Source of the DNA: Streptococcus parasanguinis
Lineage (GTDB): Bacteria > Bacillota > Bacilli > Lactobacillales > Streptococcaceae
NCBI GenBank assembly: GCA_018365265.1
Contig: JAGZKI010000012.1
Span: 1 to 45,714, forward strand
Reading direction: 5' to 3'
Length of the DNA stretch: 45,714 nt
Part shown: positions 25,550 to 32,965 of the stretch, in pieces
Layout of the letters: each line of letters opens with the position of its first letter
Position numbering within the stretch: position 1 is the stretch's first letter
Notes under the pieces: model-generated
Seen by the model: the letters and a program-made list of their open reading frames with translations, nothing else
Database searches by the model: none
Told to the model about the DNA's origin: nothing
Translations under genes and position numbers: made by a program

Positions 25550-26218
25550 ATGAAAGAAGTAACAGGTCTCCTCGTTATGGATGTAGATGGAACCTTGATA
25601 AGACAGGAAGGGATTGATCTACTAGCTCAAGAAGCTGGCGTGGGAGAAAAAGTGGCAGAGATTACAGCCCAAGCAATGAATGGGGAGCTGGATTTTGCAG
25701 CATCTTTAGAGGCGCGTGTTGCTTTATTGAAGGGGTTAGAGACCTCTATCTTTCCGAAAATTTTGGAGCAGATGGAAGTCACGCCGGGTGCTGAAACATT
25801 AATCACGGAACTGCATCAAAGAGGTTACAAGGTTGGTCTTGTTTCCGGGGGATTTCATGAAGTCATCGACCCTATCGCGAGGTCTTTAGGAATTGATCTG
25901 GTCCTTGCCAATCGTTTACGGACTTCTGATGGCCGTCTGACAGGGGAAGTCCTCGGTGGGATAATCACACCTGATAGGAAAAAAGAGGCACTTTTATCCT
26001 GGGCGAAAGAAAATCATGTTCCACGAAGTCAGACGATTGCGATGGGAGATGGTGCCAATGATCTTCCGATGATTGAAACAGCCGGTATCGGGATTGCCTT
26101 TATGGCTAAGCCAATCGTCGCTGAACGAGCCCCATATCGTATCGAGAAGAGGGATTTAAGCCTAGTTCTTGAAATTCTAGACCAGCATAGAAAGGAAACA
26201 GCATGCATATCCTACTAG
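25550..26218 (+). CDS. serB: Phosphoserine phosphatase-like HAD protein
   Basis: HAD phosphatase of 222 residues of the SerB type: nucleophile motif MDVDGTLIRQEG, GLVSGGFHEVI for motif II, Lys in PDRKKEAL and GDGANDLPMI for motif IV. SerB makes serine from phosphoserine, but related enzymes have other substrates, and no serA or serC is nearby. It starts at the ATG 25550 behind AAAGGAAA. The end overlaps the glycerate kinase start by 16 bases, tying the two functionally to three-carbon phosphate metabolism. Confidence 0.82.
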   Translation: MKEVTGLLVMDVDGTLIRQEGIDLLAQEAGVGEKVAEITAQAMNGELDFAASLEARVALLKGLETSIFPKILEQMEVTPGAETLITELHQRGYKVGLVSGGFHEVIDPIARSLGIDLVLANRLRTSDGRLTGEVLGGIITPDRKKEALLSWAKENHVPRSQTIAMGDGANDLPMIETAGIGIAFMAKPIVAERAPYRIEKRDLSLVLEILDQHRKETACISY

Positions 26219-27318
26219 CCCCGGATTCGTTTAAAGAATCCTTATCCGCCAAACAAGTAGCAGAAGCCTTGAAAAAAGGATTTCAAGAGGCTCTACCAGA
26301 TGCAACTTTTGACCTCCTTCCTATAGGGGATGGTGGCGAAGGCACCATGGAAACCCTTGCTGGAGTTCTGGATGTAACGGAGTACCAAACGCAAGTAACC
26401 GGACCATTTGGCCAGCCTGTTTCAATGGCTTACTATCAAAAAGATGAGATGGCCTTTTTTGAGATGGCTTCACTTGTCGGTTTGGGGTCGATTCCAGCTG
26501 CAAAACGAAATCCTCTTGAACTGGAAACACGAGGAATTGGTGAACTTATTTTGCAATTGGTTGACCAAGGAGTTAAAACAATCTGTGTGGGAATTGGCGG
26601 TTCTGCAACGAATGATGGTGGGATTGGGATGGCAGCTGGACTTGGGGTAGCCTTCTATGATGATCAAGGCCATTTGCTTCGTCCTGTAGGGGCTTCGCTC
26701 GGTCGTGTGGCTAGAATAGATACCAGTGCGGTTCCAAAAGATTTACAAGACATCGAGCTCCAAGTCTTAACGGATGTAACCAATCCTCTCTGTGGCAGTC
26801 AAGGAGCGACCTATATCTTTGGTGGGCAAAAGGGATTAAATCCCCTTCTGTTTCCAGCTGTTGATCAGGCTATGCAGGGTTTTTACCAATTAGTAGATGC
26901 ACGAATATTGTCCATGCCTGGCGCCGGAGCTGGAGGTGGCATGGCTGCTGGCTTGGTTGCTTTTGCGGGAGGTCAGATTTCATCAGGAATTGAAAAAAGT
27001 CTCGATTTGATTGACTTTGATCACAAAGTACAAAAAGCTGATCTGGTCGTGGTCGGGGAAGGTAGGATGGACCTCCAATCCCTTTCTGGGAAGGCTCCTG
27101 TCGGGGTAGCCAAACGAACACCAGAAAAGATACCAGTGATAGCTATTTGTGGTAGTTTAGCAGAGGATTTGCCTGCTTTTCCTAGTCATCACATTGATGC
27201 TGCCTTCTCTATCGTAAAGGGTCCTTGTGAGGTAGCAGATGCACTCGCTCATGCTGAAAGGAATCTGATTTCCTGTGCTCGAAATATTGGGAACCTTTTA
27301 AAAATAAAAGCAAACTAA
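26203..27318 (+). CDS. glxK: Glycerate kinase (GarK/GlxK family)
   Basis: Phosphorylates D-glycerate to a phosphoglycerate. It has 371 residues; family blocks are APDSFKESLSA at the start, PIGDGGEGTMETL, GIGGSATNDGGIGMAAGLG and the late MPGAGAGGGMAAGL and VVGEGRMDLQSLSGKAP. The RBS AAAGGAAACAG lies inside the end of serB. A strong hairpin follows, shared with the convergent yueI gene. Confidence 0.93.
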   Translation: MHILLAPDSFKESLSAKQVAEALKKGFQEALPDATFDLLPIGDGGEGTMETLAGVLDVTEYQTQVTGPFGQPVSMAYYQKDEMAFFEMASLVGLGSIPAAKRNPLELETRGIGELILQLVDQGVKTICVGIGGSATNDGGIGMAAGLGVAFYDDQGHLLRPVGASLGRVARIDTSAVPKDLQDIELQVLTDVTNPLCGSQGATYIFGGQKGLNPLLFPAVDQAMQGFYQLVDARILSMPGAGAGGGMAAGLVAFAGGQISSGIEKSLDLIDFDHKVQKADLVVVGEGRMDLQSLSGKAPVGVAKRTPEKIPVIAICGSLAEDLPAFPSHHIDAAFSIVKGPCEVADALAHAERNLISCARNIGNLLKIKAN

Positions 27319-27358
27319 AAAACCAATGGAAAGGAGATGTTGCCTTCCATTGGTTTTT
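27318..27358. terminator. Bidirectional terminator between glycerate kinase and yueI genes
   Basis: AAAAACCAATGGAA and TTCCATTGGTTTTT pair over 13 bp around a 13-base loop; T runs occur on both strands. Confidence 0.9.
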
Positions 27359-27360
27359 CT

Positions 27361-27813
27361 TTAGCTAAAGAGACGTTTCCAAAATGATTTCTTTTCTGGA
27401 CTGGCAGTCTCTTCTTTCTTTTCAAATAAATTTGGATACTGGAGATTCATGTTTGTTGGTGAAATTCCAGATGGGTGGTCAGTATGGATGATGAGACCAA
27501 AGGGAGAATGACGACAGTCATCCGAAACGATGCTTGCCACAAGTCCAAGATCCTTGGTTTTTTTCAAATATTGTAGCTGGCTGTTTTCATCCAAAGCTGG
27601 GGAGATCTTGACCAAAACAGGATGAAAGCGATCTGAAATATCAGTGAGGATTGTCGAATACTGCTCCAGGTACATCTTGTCCCTTGCCTCCTCCAAGGTG
27701 CATGAAGCAATCACCCGCTCCTCATAAGTCTCCAAAAATCGACGCTGCTCATCCGGATTGAATCGAGTAGGACCAGCAGCTTTTTCTAAAATCGTTTTAT
27801 TAATATCTGTCAT
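27361..27813 (-). CDS. DUF1694 (YueI) family protein
   Basis: Conserved Firmicute protein of 150 residues with the family pattern: GPTRFNPDEQRRFLETYEERV, EQYSTILTDI and DCRHSPFGLIIHTDHPSG. Function unknown. The C-terminal KKSFWKRLFS is basic. The ATG is six bases after TGC-TATACT, with no Shine-Dalgarno sequence, hence probably leaderless. It is divergent from eno. Confidence 0.85.
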   Translation of the reverse strand: MTDINKTILEKAAGPTRFNPDEQRRFLETYEERVIASCTLEEARDKMYLEQYSTILTDISDRFHPVLVKISPALDENSQLQYLKKTKDLGLVASIVSDDCRHSPFGLIIHTDHPSGISPTNMNLQYPNLFEKKEETASPEKKSFWKRLFS

Positions 27814-27828
27814 AAGTTTAGTATAGCA
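27814..27828 (-). promoter_or_regulatory. Extended -10 promoter giving a probable leaderless mRNA (yueI)
   Basis: Minus strand TGC-TATACT, six bases (AAACTT), ATG at 27813. Confidence 0.65.
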
Positions 27829-27956
27829 TAAAGCGTAGCAGAAGAGTAGAAGAATGCTAAAAAATTAAATAAGGAGGGGAAATGGCAGAAAATAAGATAG
27901 TGGAACCGTTTTCTTGTTAAAAACTTCTCAATTTTCGTAGATTTCCTTGTTTTTTC

Positions 27957-27985
27957 TTGAAAAAATAGCCTAATTACGATATGAT
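27957..27985 (+). promoter_or_regulatory. Promoter of eno
   Basis: TTGAAA at 27957-27962, 17-bp spacer, TATGAT at 27980-27985; ribosome site AAGGAGAG just before the ATG. Confidence 0.8.
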
Positions 27986-28024
27986 AGAGGAGTAAAAAAT
28001 TTAACTCAATAAGGAGAGTAAAAA

Positions 28025-29329
28025 ATGTCAATTATTACTGATGTTTACGCTCGCGAAGTCCTAGACTCACGCGGTAACCCAACACTTGAAGTAGAAGTTT
28101 ACACTGAATCAGGTGCTTTCGGACGTGGTATGGTTCCATCAGGAGCTTCTACTGGTGAACACGAAGCAGTTGAACTTCGTGATGGTGACAAATCTCGTTA
28201 CGGTGGTCTTGGTACACAAAAAGCTGTTGACAACGTAAACAACATCATCGCTGAAGCAATCATCGGCTACGATGTACGTGACCAACAAGCTATCGACCGT
28301 GCTATGATCGCTCTTGACGGTACTCCTAACAAAGGTAAATTGGGAGCAAACGCAATCCTTGGTGTGTCTATCGCTGTAGCTCGTGCTGCTGCTGACTACC
28401 TTGAAATCCCACTTTACAGCTACCTTGGTGGATTCAACACTAAAGTTCTTCCAACTCCAATGATGAACATCATCAATGGTGGATCTCACTCAGATGCTCC
28501 AATCGCTTTCCAAGAATTCATGATCGTACCTGCTGGTGCACCTACATTCAAAGAAGCTCTTCGTTGGGGTGCTGAAATCTTCCACGCACTTAAGAAAATC
28601 CTTAAAGGTCGTGGTCTTGAAACAGCCGTTGGTGACGAAGGTGGATTTGCTCCTCGTTTTGACGGAACTGAAGATGGTGTAGAAACTATCATCGCTGCTA
28701 TCGAAGCTGCTGGTTATGTTCCAGGTAAAGACGTATTTATCGGATTTGACTGTGCATCATCAGAATTCTACGATAAAGAACGCAAAGTTTACGATTACAC
28801 TAAATTCGAAGGTGAAGGAGCTGCTGTCCGCACTGCTGCTGAACAAATCGACTACCTTGAAGAATTGGTAAACAAATACCCAATCATCACTATCGAAGAT
28901 GGTATGGACGAAAACGACTGGGACGGTTGGAAAGCTCTTACTGAACGTCTTGGTGGTAAAGTTCAATTGGTTGGTGACGACTTCTTCGTAACAAACACTG
29001 ACTACCTTTCACGTGGTATCGAAGAAAAATGTGCTAACTCTATCCTTATCAAAGTTAACCAAATTGGTACTCTTACTGAAACATTCGATGCTATCGAAAT
29101 GGCGAAAGAAGCTGGTTACACTGCCGTTGTATCACACCGTTCAGGTGAAACTGAAGATTCAACAATCGCTGACATCGCAGTTGCAACAAACGCAGGACAA
29201 ATCAAGACTGGTTCACTTTCACGTACAGACCGTATCGCTAAATACAACCAATTGCTTCGCATCGAAGATCAACTTGGTGAAGTAGCTGAATACCGTGGAT
29301 TGAAATCATTCTACAACCTTAAGAAATAA
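28025..29329 (+). CDS. eno: Enolase
   Basis: Converts 2-phosphoglycerate to phosphoenolpyruvate; in streptococci also found on the surface as a plasminogen binder. It has 434 residues. Seen: SGASTGEHEAVELRD, GDEGGFAPRF with the catalytic Glu, the metal-binding Asp in FIGFDCASSEF and in TIEDGMDENDWDGW, the catalytic Lys in ILIKVNQIGT and SHRSGETED. The last four codons and the stop (AAC CTT AAG AAA TAA) are part of the attachment core of the integrated satellite, so the protein is unchanged by insertion. Confidence 0.98.
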   Translation: MSIITDVYAREVLDSRGNPTLEVEVYTESGAFGRGMVPSGASTGEHEAVELRDGDKSRYGGLGTQKAVDNVNNIIAEAIIGYDVRDQQAIDRAMIALDGTPNKGKLGANAILGVSIAVARAAADYLEIPLYSYLGGFNTKVLPTPMMNIINGGSHSDAPIAFQEFMIVPAGAPTFKEALRWGAEIFHALKKILKGRGLETAVGDEGGFAPRFDGTEDGVETIIAAIEAAGYVPGKDVFIGFDCASSEFYDKERKVYDYTKFEGEGAAVRTAAEQIDYLEELVNKYPIITIEDGMDENDWDGWKALTERLGGKVQLVGDDFFVTNTDYLSRGIEEKCANSILIKVNQIGTLTETFDAIEMAKEAGYTAVVSHRSGETEDSTIADIAVATNAGQIKTGSLSRTDRIAKYNQLLRIEDQLGEVAEYRGLKSFYNLKK

Positions 29330-29331
29330 TC
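29315..29331. other. attL core
   Basis: AACCTTAAGAAATAATC, overlapping the last codons and stop of eno. An identical copy is at 40818-40834; flanking bases differ. Confidence 0.92.
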
Positions 29332-29370
29332 CATATTAATGGGTAATAGCAGTAAAAAGCTATAAACTAG

Positions 29371-29404
29371 GCACTTTGGGGGTACCTCCCCGAAGTGCTT
29401 TTTT
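29371..29404 (+). terminator. Satellite-supplied terminator for eno
   Basis: GCACTT..GGGG pairs with CCCC..AAGTGC and a T run follows. It lies inside the element 42 bp after eno and replaces the host terminator displaced to 40850. Confidence 0.85.
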
Positions 29405-29432
29405 CTTTTTACTACCCCTTTGACTACCCTTT
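29405..29432. other. Candidate integrase arm-type sites, left end
   Basis: CTTTTTACTACCCCTTTGA followed by GACTACCCTTT: two overlapping copies of an ACTACCC(C)TTT motif. A matching copy CTTTTTACTACCCTTTGA lies at 40701-40718 near attR. Paired repeats near both ends suit binding by the N-terminal domain of a tyrosine integrase; this is an inference. Confidence 0.45.
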
Positions 29433-29465
29433 CTTTATAAATCAGCATTTTTAGGTATAGTAATA

Positions 29466-29493
29466 GGGTGGTTCCAAGTTGGAACACCCTTTT
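29466..29493. terminator. Hairpin terminator beside the integrase stop
   Basis: GGGT-G-GTTCC, AAGTT loop, GGAAC-ACCC with TTTTACTTT after it on the plus strand; it directly abuts the integrase stop and could work both ways. Confidence 0.6.
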
Positions 29494-29496
29494 ACT

Positions 29497-30660
29497 TTAT
29501 AAATTACTGATAGCAGTTTCAAAGTAGGTGACTGCTTTTTTTGCGTTATCATCTGATAGATGGCTATATATATCCATTGTCATTGCAAGGGTTGAATGGC
29601 CCATACGGTGTTGAAGAATTTTAGGTTCAATTCCACTATTTACCATCAAACTAGCGTGAGTATGTCTAAAACCGTGGAAACCAACGTCAGGAACTCCAGC
29701 ACGTTTAAAATGTCTTCCTAATCTTTTGCGTAGGGTAGGCGCCCAAGCATACTTTTCTAACAGTGTAGAAAAAACAACAGTAGGAGAGGCTCCTAGCTTC
29801 ATAGCTTCTAAGCGTTGACGCTTATGGTAGTGTTTCAGTACATGAATAGTATTATCGTCTATATTTATAATTCTATTTCCACTCTTTGATTTTGGGCTAT
29901 TTGTGGTACGGAGTCTATTAAGTGTCTTTGAAATTTCTATTGTCTTGTTTTGAAAGTCAATGTCTGACCATTCCAAAGCCAAAACTTCACTAATTCTACA
30001 CCCTGTAGCAAGGAGAAGCTTGTATAAGGTAAAGTCAAAGAGATTTTTATATTTTTTTTGATCCAATTGATCTAAATAGTCTAAGAACTTCTTTAGTTCT
30101 ATATCATTCAGATATTTGACTTCCTTTTTATCATGTTTTACTTTTCTAGGAACAACTACCTCCCTAGCTGGATTAATTGCAATTACTTGCATAGACACAC
30201 CGTATTGTAAAATTCTTGTGTTTACATTGTGTAGGAGGGGATAATTTAGAAATGCTCCCTTTTCTCCTAGATTTGCCTTACTGGCCCATTTATTTACATA
30301 GGTTTGCAATAGTGCAGTAGTAATCTTATCTACTCTATATTCTCCCAGAGTTGGAAGAAGGTGCTTTTTAACAAGCCCTTTTATACTTTGGCGTGTATTT
30401 GGCTTCACACTATCTTTATAACTATCCCACCAGATATTAAATAGTTGATTGTATGTTACAATTTCAACACGTTTTTTAGTGGTGTATCCATTTTCTGCAA
30501 ACTCATTAATAACTTCCCGTGCTTTTATCTTTATTGCTGATTTAGTTAAGGCGGTAACAGTGGTACGGGCCTTTTTCCCCGTCATCTGATCTACACCTAA
30601 ATAAACACTAGCACGGTAGACAGTTTGGCCATTCTTTTTTACTACGGTTTTGATATTCAT
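29497..30660 (-). CDS. int: Tyrosine-type site-specific integrase
   Basis: Catalyses integration and excision at the eno attachment site. It has 387 residues from the ATG at 30660 (MNIKTVVKKNGQ), preferred to the track-length start at 30735 because GGAAAGGAAAG lies just upstream and the longer start falls in a palindrome. Domains: N-terminal arm-binding AP2-like beta domain (residues 1-60), SAM-like core-binding domain (65-165) and catalytic domain (185-387). Catalytic residues: Arg222 (ATGCRISEV), His329 and Arg332 (FHGFRHTH), His355 (MGHS) and Tyr365 (MDIYSH). All are intact. Confidence 0.95.
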   Translation of the reverse strand: MNIKTVVKKNGQTVYRASVYLGVDQMTGKKARTTVTALTKSAIKIKAREVINEFAENGYTTKKRVEIVTYNQLFNIWWDSYKDSVKPNTRQSIKGLVKKHLLPTLGEYRVDKITTALLQTYVNKWASKANLGEKGAFLNYPLLHNVNTRILQYGVSMQVIAINPAREVVVPRKVKHDKKEVKYLNDIELKKFLDYLDQLDQKKYKNLFDFTLYKLLLATGCRISEVLALEWSDIDFQNKTIEISKTLNRLRTTNSPKSKSGNRIINIDDNTIHVLKHYHKRQRLEAMKLGASPTVVFSTLLEKYAWAPTLRKRLGRHFKRAGVPDVGFHGFRHTHASLMVNSGIEPKILQHRMGHSTLAMTMDIYSHLSDDNAKKAVTYFETAISNL

Positions 30661-30678
30661 TTTTCTTTCCTTTCCATC

Positions 30679-30710
30679 AACAGGCAAGCGGATAGGTGAG
30701 AAAAGAAAAC
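30679..30710. repeat. 32-bp direct repeat, copy 1
   Basis: Begins AACAGGCAAGCGGATAGGTG and ends AAAAGAAAAC; it recurs at 34284-34315 with a single mismatch. Here it lies in the leader of the leftward integrase gene, just upstream of its ribosome site. Confidence 0.85.
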
Positions 30711-30719
30711 TAAATAAAT

Positions 30720-30907
30720 GTGACAACGTTGTCACTTTTCAAGTTTATTAAATGCGACCATGTGGTCGTATTTGCCATTTCTTGGGCTTTCTAAATTATG
30801 GGACGTCCCATAATTCCAAATTACCCAACGTTGGGTAATTTGAAATCGTTCAACGTTGAACGATTTTATCTTATGTTGCAACGTTGCAACATTTCGAAAC
30901 GTTTCGA
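30720..30907. repeat. Array of seven different palindromes, mostly centred on AACGTT
   Basis: Seven inverted repeats in 188 bp. Centre positions and half-sites: 30727 GTGACAAC (16 bp), 30761 AAATGCGACCA with a TG centre (24 bp, one G-T pair), 30804 AATTATGGGAC (22 bp), 30829 CAAATTACCCAAC (26 bp), 30854 AAATCGTTCAAC (24 bp), 30882 ATGTTGCAAC (20 bp) and 30900 TCGAAAC (14 bp). Six of the seven are perfect. Arms are unrelated, but five have the centre AACGTT and the third has GACGTC. There is no ORF across them. It lies upstream of int, outside any gene. Confidence 0.95.
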
Positions 30908-30915
30908 CTTTTTAT

Positions 30916-31031
30916 CTTAAAAGCGTATTTTTAAGCTCTAGAGAGCCTGTAAATCATTTTTGATAACAGTATAAGGGTTATTTTAACCCCTGTACGCTAT
31001 AAGGCTTAAAATAGGAGTATTTTAGCCTTAT
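30916..31031. repeat. Further hairpins beyond the palindrome array
   Basis: Four hairpins follow: CTTAAAA/TTTTAAG (30916-30935), GCTCT/AGAGC (30935-30946), GGGTTA/TAACCC (30975-30989) and a long one with arms 30999-31013 and 31018-31031 (ATAAGGC..TAAAATA with one bulge, GGAG loop). They lack T runs, except partly, and no gene reads into them clearly. Confidence 0.75.
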
Positions 31032-31051
31032 AATGCAAGAATTAAAAAGTG

Positions 31052-31080
31052 TTGCTAGAAAAACAAATCAATGATATACT
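31052..31080 (+). promoter_or_regulatory. Promoter of the satellite small RNA
   Basis: TTGCTA (31052-31057), exactly 17 bp, TATACT (31075-31080) with extended TGA. It points at a stretch with no ORF that ends in an intrinsic terminator. Confidence 0.75.
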
Positions 31081-31086
31081 ACAGGT

Positions 31087-31190
31087 GTGTTGGTGTATAT
31101 CTATAATTTGCGTTTTGGTACATTAACACTGTTCATAGAGTTGAATATTTAACTCCATAAATTGCACCGTATTTTTTACGGTGTTTTTTA
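31087..31190 (+). ncRNA. Candidate structured small RNA next to the abi gene
   Basis: About 104 nt from the expected start at about 31087 to a terminator. Three stem-loops: I, GTGTTGGTGTA (31087-31097) with TACATTAACAC (31119-31129), 11 bp including two G-U pairs, 21-nt loop; II, GAGTTGA/TTAACTC (31138-31155) with an ATAT loop; III, CACCGTA/TACGGTG (31165-31183) followed by T6, the terminator. No ATG-started frame is inside. G-U pairs in stem I favour a function as RNA. It is convergent with the HEPN-type abi gene, whose own terminator sits between them, and may be its RNA antitoxin. Confidence 0.7.
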
Positions 31191-31194
31191 TTTA

Positions 31195-31236
31195 ATAAAA
31201 AAGAAAAGAAGCCAACTTTTTGTTGACTTCTTTTCT
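31195..31236 (-). terminator. Terminator of the abi gene
   Basis: AGAAAAGAAG-C-CAAC pairs with GTTG-A-CTTCTTTTCT; on the minus strand it is followed by a T run (plus-strand A's at 31196-31202). Confidence 0.85.
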
Positions 31237-31297
31237 ATAAACCCATTTTGTGAGCCAAGGTCTTTCTCCCTGTTTCTATATAATGATGATATCACCA

Positions 31298-32194
31298 TTA
31301 TTTTAAAAAGTCAACACATTTTATAAAGATTGAATTAAAAAATTTTTTAATTCTTAATTCAGACTTGTCGAATGTAGAGCTATTTTCTTGGAATTTTTGA
31401 ATAATAATTTCACATTCTTCTAATCGTCTATTATTAAGTTCATCAGAGCATAGTTTTTTATGAAGATAAAACAGATTAATAATATCTATTATTTTAGGAA
31501 AATGAACTAATTTAAGATTTATCTTCATTAAATTTGCATAAGATTTTGTTTTAGCATCAGGTCGAAATACATGATCTTTACTTTCAAAAAGATTGATTAA
31601 GAAAACATTATTGTGAGCGCAAGAATTTCTTATGTTCTTAATGAGTTGATGTTGCGAAGTAAATAGAGGATCATGTTTTAAAGCTGAATTTTTTATGTAT
31701 AATTCGGAAAGAGTAGTAAAAACTCCATAACTAATAATTTCTAAAAAGACCCAGACAGATAAAGTTGTTCTTTTCTGAAACATATCTCGTTTATATTTAT
31801 TAGAACGAAATTCTTCGATTATCATTTTAAATTTATCAGGATAATCATCTTCAAATTTTTCAATGATAGAGTATCCATCTTCGTTTTCATCCTCTGTAAG
31901 AACCTCCATAAATTTAGTTTTCAAAGAGTGTTCTACATCTAAGCACATTAATAAGAGTAATTCTCTCAATCTTACATCTAAAGAGGCGCAAACAGTTAAG
32001 TCTAAGAAATCCAAATCTTCATACTTTCCTTCTGGTGTTTTAGGAAAGTTTTTTCTATAGCTTGAAATTTTGTAGTAGTAGCTTCGATCTTTAAGATAAG
32101 TAATTACTTCTTCCTTGCTGTGATGATTAAATGAAATATTTTTATCATTTAATCTAGTACATAAATCATTAAAGCTTAATTTTGGTTTATCCAT
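31298..32194 (-). CDS. Abi_2-family (AbiD/AbiF-like) HEPN abortive-infection protein
   Basis: 298 residues with the Abi_2 layout: N-terminal KLSFNDLCTRLNDKNISF and DRSYYYKISSYRKNF, then LDVRLRELLLLMCLDVEHSLKTKF, TLSVWVFLEIISYG and a HEPN ribonuclease motif at Arg189-Asn190-x3-His194 (NIRNSCAHNN). Such proteins stop phage growth by RNA cleavage or cell arrest. AbiF relatives have been reported as toxins paired with a conserved ncRNA antitoxin and as ancestors of Cas13; I recall this and cannot check it here. RBS AAGGAATT precedes the ATG. It follows the repressor in the same direction after 130 bp and is followed by a convergent small RNA. Strongly AT-rich. Confidence 0.85.
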   Translation of the reverse strand: MDKPKLSFNDLCTRLNDKNISFNHHSKEEVITYLKDRSYYYKISSYRKNFPKTPEGKYEDLDFLDLTVCASLDVRLRELLLLMCLDVEHSLKTKFMEVLTEDENEDGYSIIEKFEDDYPDKFKMIIEEFRSNKYKRDMFQKRTTLSVWVFLEIISYGVFTTLSELYIKNSALKHDPLFTSQHQLIKNIRNSCAHNNVFLINLFESKDHVFRPDAKTKSYANLMKINLKLVHFPKIIDIINLFYLHKKLCSDELNNRRLEECEIIIQKFQENSSTFDKSELRIKKFFNSIFIKCVDFLK

Positions 32195-32243
32195 TTCTAA
32201 ATTCCTTATTAAAGAATATCATTTTTAGTTTTTTAAAATTTAT

Positions 32244-32284
32244 CAGTATACTTACTGGCAACAGAATAACGTAACAATATTCTG
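32244..32284 (-). other. Two hairpins in the abi leader
   Basis: CAGTA/TACTG (32244-32257) and CAGAATA/TATTCTG (32262-32284) lie between the repressor stop and the abi start. They could form in the abi mRNA leader and are a second possible site for a regulatory RNA. Confidence 0.5.
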
Positions 32285-32324
32285 ATGTTGTCTTTAACTT
32301 CTTTGGGTGAATTGGTGAAATTTA

Positions 32325-32948
32325 TTAGTTATCTTCATTATACTCTTTTAGAAGACCTTTACCATGATCTTTATCATATAAGGTAGAAACTAGCTCCATA
32401 ACAAATTTTTTATCAGAAGTTGAAAGAGTTAAAAAATTACATAAAAAATCTCTAAAAAGTAAAGGTAAGAAGCCCAGAGCAATGTAGGTATTTGTAACGT
32501 TATTCGTAGGTGTTCCATTTACTTCTTCAATTTCTTCTTCTAATGTCTCAGGAAATTCTTTAAGAATTAAATCAATAATGTTTTGTTCAATTAAAGGAAT
32601 AGTATCAGTAGTAGTTACAAGAGATAGATCCCATTTTCCTTGTTTTCGTTTGCTTTCGTTATATTCTAGAATTATTTTTTTAAGATCAGGATTAGTAAGC
32701 AAAAGTTTTTTGATCTTTTTATAACTGTCTAGTGCTTCATTTTCAATATTGTAATATTCTTCATACCCTAACAAATATTCTACAGTAACTCCAAAGTATT
32801 CAGCTAGACTTTGGACTTTATCATGTTTTAAAGACACGCTTTCACTATTTTCCCAGCGGGAAATGGTCATTTCAGAAACCCCCAAAAGATTTGCTAACTC
32901 TTTTTGAGTAGTTTTATTTTTTTTTCTTAATTCTTTTAGCCTATTCAT
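32325..32948 (-). CDS. CI-like repressor (XRE-family HTH)
   Basis: 207 residues with an N-terminal HTH (MNRLKELRKKNKTTQKELANLLGVSEMTISRWEN) and a long C-terminal part without the Ala-Gly/Ser-Lys peptidase signature of LexA/CI, so it is probably not RecA-cleaved. In PICIs such repressors (Stl type) are relieved by a helper-phage protein, which would fit. It has its own extended -10 promoter (TGATATAAT, 32966-32974 minus strand) and GAGGTAA as ribosome site. It faces the Cro-like gene across an operator region. Confidence 0.88.
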   Translation of the reverse strand: MNRLKELRKKNKTTQKELANLLGVSEMTISRWENSESVSLKHDKVQSLAEYFGVTVEYLLGYEEYYNIENEALDSYKKIKKLLLTNPDLKKIILEYNESKRKQGKWDLSLVTTTDTIPLIEQNIIDLILKEFPETLEEEIEEVNGTPTNNVTNTYIALGFLPLLFRDFLCNFLTLSTSDKKFVMELVSTLYDKDHGKGLLKEYNEDN

Positions 32949-32965
32949 CTTATTACCTCAGTAGA

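Noticed and set aside
30660..30735. Longer integrase start at 30735
   Set aside because: It begins in the first palindrome and reads through the 32-bp repeat; the ATG at 30660 has a good ribosome site and family-like N-terminus.
30720..30907. CRISPR array
   Set aside because: Units are palindromes of different sequence without a constant repeat and there are no cas genes.
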